Shown: positions 62,018-64,000 of the stretch, piece by piece | Numbering within the stretch: position 1 is the stretch's first letter | Layout of the letters: each line of letters opens with the position of its first letter | Source of the DNA: Planctomycetota bacterium | Lineage (GTDB): Bacteria > Planctomycetota > UBA8742 > UBA2392 | Direction: 5' to 3' | Length of the DNA: 64,000 bases | NCBI GenBank assembly: GCA_016722065.1 | Contig: JADKGX010000001.1 | Coordinates: 2,108,001 to 2,172,000 of the forward strand | Translations under genes and position numbers: made by a program | Notes under the pieces: generated by a model | The model's input: the letters and a program-made list of their open reading frames with translations, nothing else | What the model was told of the DNA's origin: nothing | The model's database searches: none

Positions 62018-63328
62018 ATGAAGACACCAGTCCTGATCGCGCTGGCCCTGATGCTCGCCGGGCCCCTTTGCGCCAAGGAAGAACTGGTCACGCTGCCCAA
62101 GCGCGATTCCGTGCAACTGACGATCTACAACAGTGAAGACCTGACTCTGGTGCGCGAACGCCGCACACTAAGCTTCAAGCAGGGCGACAACCGCCTGCAG
62201 TTTTCCTGGGCGCAAACACTGATTGACCCCACCAGCGTGGAATTGCAGCCCGTAGGCGATGCAGCCAAGGCCGCAATCGACATTGCCGACACCAGCTACC
62301 CGGCCGAAAGCAGCGAAATGCTGATATGGACGGTCGGTTGCAAAACGGCCGGCAGTTACACCGTTGAAATCAGCTATTTCACCAGTGGCATCAGCTGGAA
62401 CGCGGAATACACGGGCATTGTCAACGCCGATGAATCCATGGCCGACCTTACGGCCTACGTCACGATCAACAATTGGTCCGGCGAAGAATACGAAAACGCC
62501 CAGATACGCCTTGTGGTCGGCGTCATTCACCTGGTGGAAAAGATCGTGTACCTGGCGACCCCGCGTTATCCGTCGCCGCCACCAGCGCCGGCGCCAGCTG
62601 CACCAAGCAAGGAAGAAGAGGAAGACCTGCGCGCCATGGACGACGCCAATGAGGATCCAAGCGACAACGGCATGATTCGCCCCAAAGAAATCCAGAAAGC
62701 CGGCTTGAGCGAGTACTTCATCTTCACCGTCGGCGGCACGGAAACCGTGCAGAACCAGTGGTCCAAGCGCCTGCGCAGCTTTGCCGTTCCCGCAGTACCA
62801 CTCAAGACCGTCTACATGCTGAAGGAAAAAGAGTTCGGCTATGGCTTCAACAAAGTGCTGCAGTTCAAGAACGATGAAGAACACAAGCTGGGCAAGGAAC
62901 CTTTGCCCGACGGAGTGCTGCGCCTTTACAAAGACCAGGGCAACGGACGCCTGGGGTTCATGGGGGAACTTGCCAGCAAGTACATTCCCAAGAACGAAGA
63001 AGTGAAAGTGAACGTAGGGCCTGACGCTGAATGCACGCTGGCGGAAAAGCGCCTAAGCCTGAAGAAGAAGGACCTGACTTTTCAACAGGGCTGGCTGATC
63101 GGCTGGACCACCGTGGAAGAGTTCGAACTGGAAGTGAAGAACTTCCGGGGCCGCGCCGTGGAAGTGGAGATTCACCGCGTGGTTGGCGGCGATTTCGACT
63201 TTGAAAGCTCAGACACATTCGAGACCGAAGACGCCCGCACGCGCAAGGTCACCTTCAGTCTGGCTGCCGGGACTGCCCGCAAAATCAAGTTTCGCGTAAC
63301 CACGCGCCAGGGCAGCAACATCAAGTAG
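62018..63328 (+). CDS. DUF4139-family secreted protein, copy 4
   Basis: From ATG 62018 (GAGGAT upstream) the protein is 436 residues with a signal peptide (KTPVLIALALMLAGPLCA) and is closest to copy 3. The middle insert is Pro/Ala-rich (PSPPPAPAPAAPS) followed by acidic residues, unlike the other copies, which may tune its spacing or binding. The C-terminal end is RVTTRQGSN. The four copies face the same way with gaps of 52-111 bases, consistent with one operon. Convergent to the methyltransferase gene at the end. Confidence 0.8.
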   Translation: MKTPVLIALALMLAGPLCAKEELVTLPKRDSVQLTIYNSEDLTLVRERRTLSFKQGDNRLQFSWAQTLIDPTSVELQPVGDAAKAAIDIADTSYPAESSEMLIWTVGCKTAGSYTVEISYFTSGISWNAEYTGIVNADESMADLTAYVTINNWSGEEYENAQIRLVVGVIHLVEKIVYLATPRYPSPPPAPAPAAPSKEEEEDLRAMDDANEDPSDNGMIRPKEIQKAGLSEYFIFTVGGTETVQNQWSKRLRSFAVPAVPLKTVYMLKEKEFGYGFNKVLQFKNDEEHKLGKEPLPDGVLRLYKDQGNGRLGFMGELASKYIPKNEEVKVNVGPDAECTLAEKRLSLKKKDLTFQQGWLIGWTTVEEFELEVKNFRGRAVEVEIHRVVGGDFDFESSDTFETEDARTRKVTFSLAAGTARKIKFRVTTRQGSNIK

Positions 63329-63373
63329 TCGCCATGGCCGTGATGCAGCGCGCCCCAAGGTGCAAAGCGCTTG

Positions 63374-64000
63374 TCAGCTTGCACTGGCTGCGGCGTAGGC
63401 CGACTCCACAAGCCTCTCCAGTTGTTCGCTGGACCCAGGACGGGCGGTTTGGCAGTCCCGCGCTGCCGCAGCGATGGCGTCGTACAACGGCCCGATTTCG
63501 CGGCCAGGAACCGGCAAGGCGCGCAGGTGGCCGACCTTGAGCTGCGGAAACGAACGCTGCCGCGCGTCGCGATGCAATGCGCGATGAATGCGGGCCATCA
63601 ACGCGCTGTTCAAGACGCCAAGCAGATAGTCGTCGTCGTGGCCGGGTGCACCAAGGCAGGCAAGAACGCTGTTACGAAATGCTGCTACGGGTTCATGCCG
63701 GGCGGCAATCGGGCGTTCAGCCGTCTGGCGAAGCAGAATTCTGGCTCGCTGAAAAACCCCCGGGTCAGGAATCCGGCCATACATCCCAGGCGGCAGCGCG
63801 CCGGTGTTGAGCCACAGGGCAGCAGGCGCCAGAGAAAACGCGGCTATGTCGCGCCCCTGTCGCACCGGCAACAGTCCCTGCTTGCACGTGGCTGAAAACA
63901 TGAATGCGGCTGCGTTGCCGCTGTGAATGCCGATGTCGCCAAAGGCAGAAGTTGGCAGCGGCGCAATCCGGCCCGCCCATCGCAGCACCTGGTGATCTTG
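63374..64000 (-). CDS. C-terminal part of an Eco57I/TaqI-like DNA methyltransferase (5' end outside)
   Basis: The minus frame is open from base 64000 to the stop at 63374 (209 codons), so the gene begins beyond the window. The segment DDDYLLGVLNSALMARI followed by RSFPQLKVGHLRALPVP is typical of the TaqI-like specificity domain at the C-terminus of N6-adenine methyltransferases and type IIG enzymes. Catalytic motifs (NPPY) would lie upstream outside. It could be a lone methyltransferase or part of a restriction or BREX-type system; the neighbours needed to tell are not in the window. Confidence 0.65.
   Translation of the reverse strand, partial: QDHQVLRWAGRIAPLPTSAFGDIGIHSGNAAAFMFSATCKQGLLPVRQGRDIAAFSLAPAALWLNTGALPPGMYGRIPDPGVFQRARILLRQTAERPIAARHEPVAAFRNSVLACLGAPGHDDDYLLGVLNSALMARIHRALHRDARQRSFPQLKVGHLRALPVPGREIGPLYDAIAAAARDCQTARPGSSEQLERLVESAYAAASAS

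Noticed and set aside
1..64000. CRISPR arrays, insertion sequences, tRNA or rRNA genes
   Set aside because: No repeat-spacer pattern, transposase or tRNA/rRNA was recognised; tmRNA is the only structural RNA found by eye.

Overview
The window comes from a GC-rich Gram-negative bacterium. A TssJ-type outer-membrane lipoprotein, a second small lipoprotein and a complete type VI secretion system (T6SS) require a double membrane. A large membrane-anchored Ser/Thr kinase, lysine/alanine-rich histone-H1-like tails, DUF3857/transglutaminase proteins, tandem DUF4139 proteins and several TTG starts would suit a Planctomycetota-like lineage. That placement is an inference from gene content; no rRNA or marker set is present to prove it.

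Left arm (1-16.6 kb, mostly minus strand): the 5' part of trpE is preceded by a complete transcription attenuator, with a short leader peptide carrying three consecutive Trp codons, an antiterminator pairing and a terminator. Next come an Asp-box (BNR) propeller protein with a histone-like tail and an apparent frameshift, a MoaD/CysO-like sulfur carrier ending in GG, and a SufR-like Fe-S repressor. Divergent from the repressor is a VOC/glyoxalase gene broken by an in-frame TGA. A PepSY membrane protein and an MsrP-like molybdoenzyme follow, then a small secreted protein, tmRNA (ssrA), two very large secreted DUF3857/transglutaminase-like proteins (one with the catalytic triad, one lacking the Cys), leucyl aminopeptidase and a small lipoprotein.

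Centre (16.8-42.5 kb, plus strand): one continuous T6SS locus in the order tagH(fha)-tssJ-tssK-tssL-tssM-tagF-tssA-tssB-tssC-hcp-tssE-tssF-tssG-tssH(clpV)-vgrG, followed by DUF2169+pentapeptide protein, all-pentapeptide protein, DUF3540 protein and DUF4150 PAAR-like tip. All 13 core components are present. Very short gaps and several overlaps point to a long operon. A palindrome sits in a candidate promoter ahead of tagH, a strong hairpin follows hcp, and a terminator closes the locus. No recognisable toxin/immunity pair is visible; the two pentapeptide-repeat proteins occupy the cargo position.

Right of the T6SS (42.5-48.3 kb, minus strand) is an amino-acid metabolism block: alpha-oxoamine synthase (Kbl-like), glutamyl-tRNA synthetase, one-chain Fe-S L-serine dehydratase, CysM-like cysteine synthase and a JAMM peptidase resembling the mycobacterial CysO-cysteine hydrolase. 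The GG-ending carrier 45 kb away could be its substrate.

Right arm (48.5-64 kb, plus strand): a Ser/Thr kinase with a large extracytoplasmic domain, a DUF2064-like protein and two huge secreted proteins of unknown function form one unit. Four DUF4139-family secreted proteins follow in tandem, three close paralogues and one diverged. The window ends in the C-terminal part of an Eco57I/TaqI-like DNA methyltransferase on the minus strand. No intergenic stretch exceeds about 300 bases.
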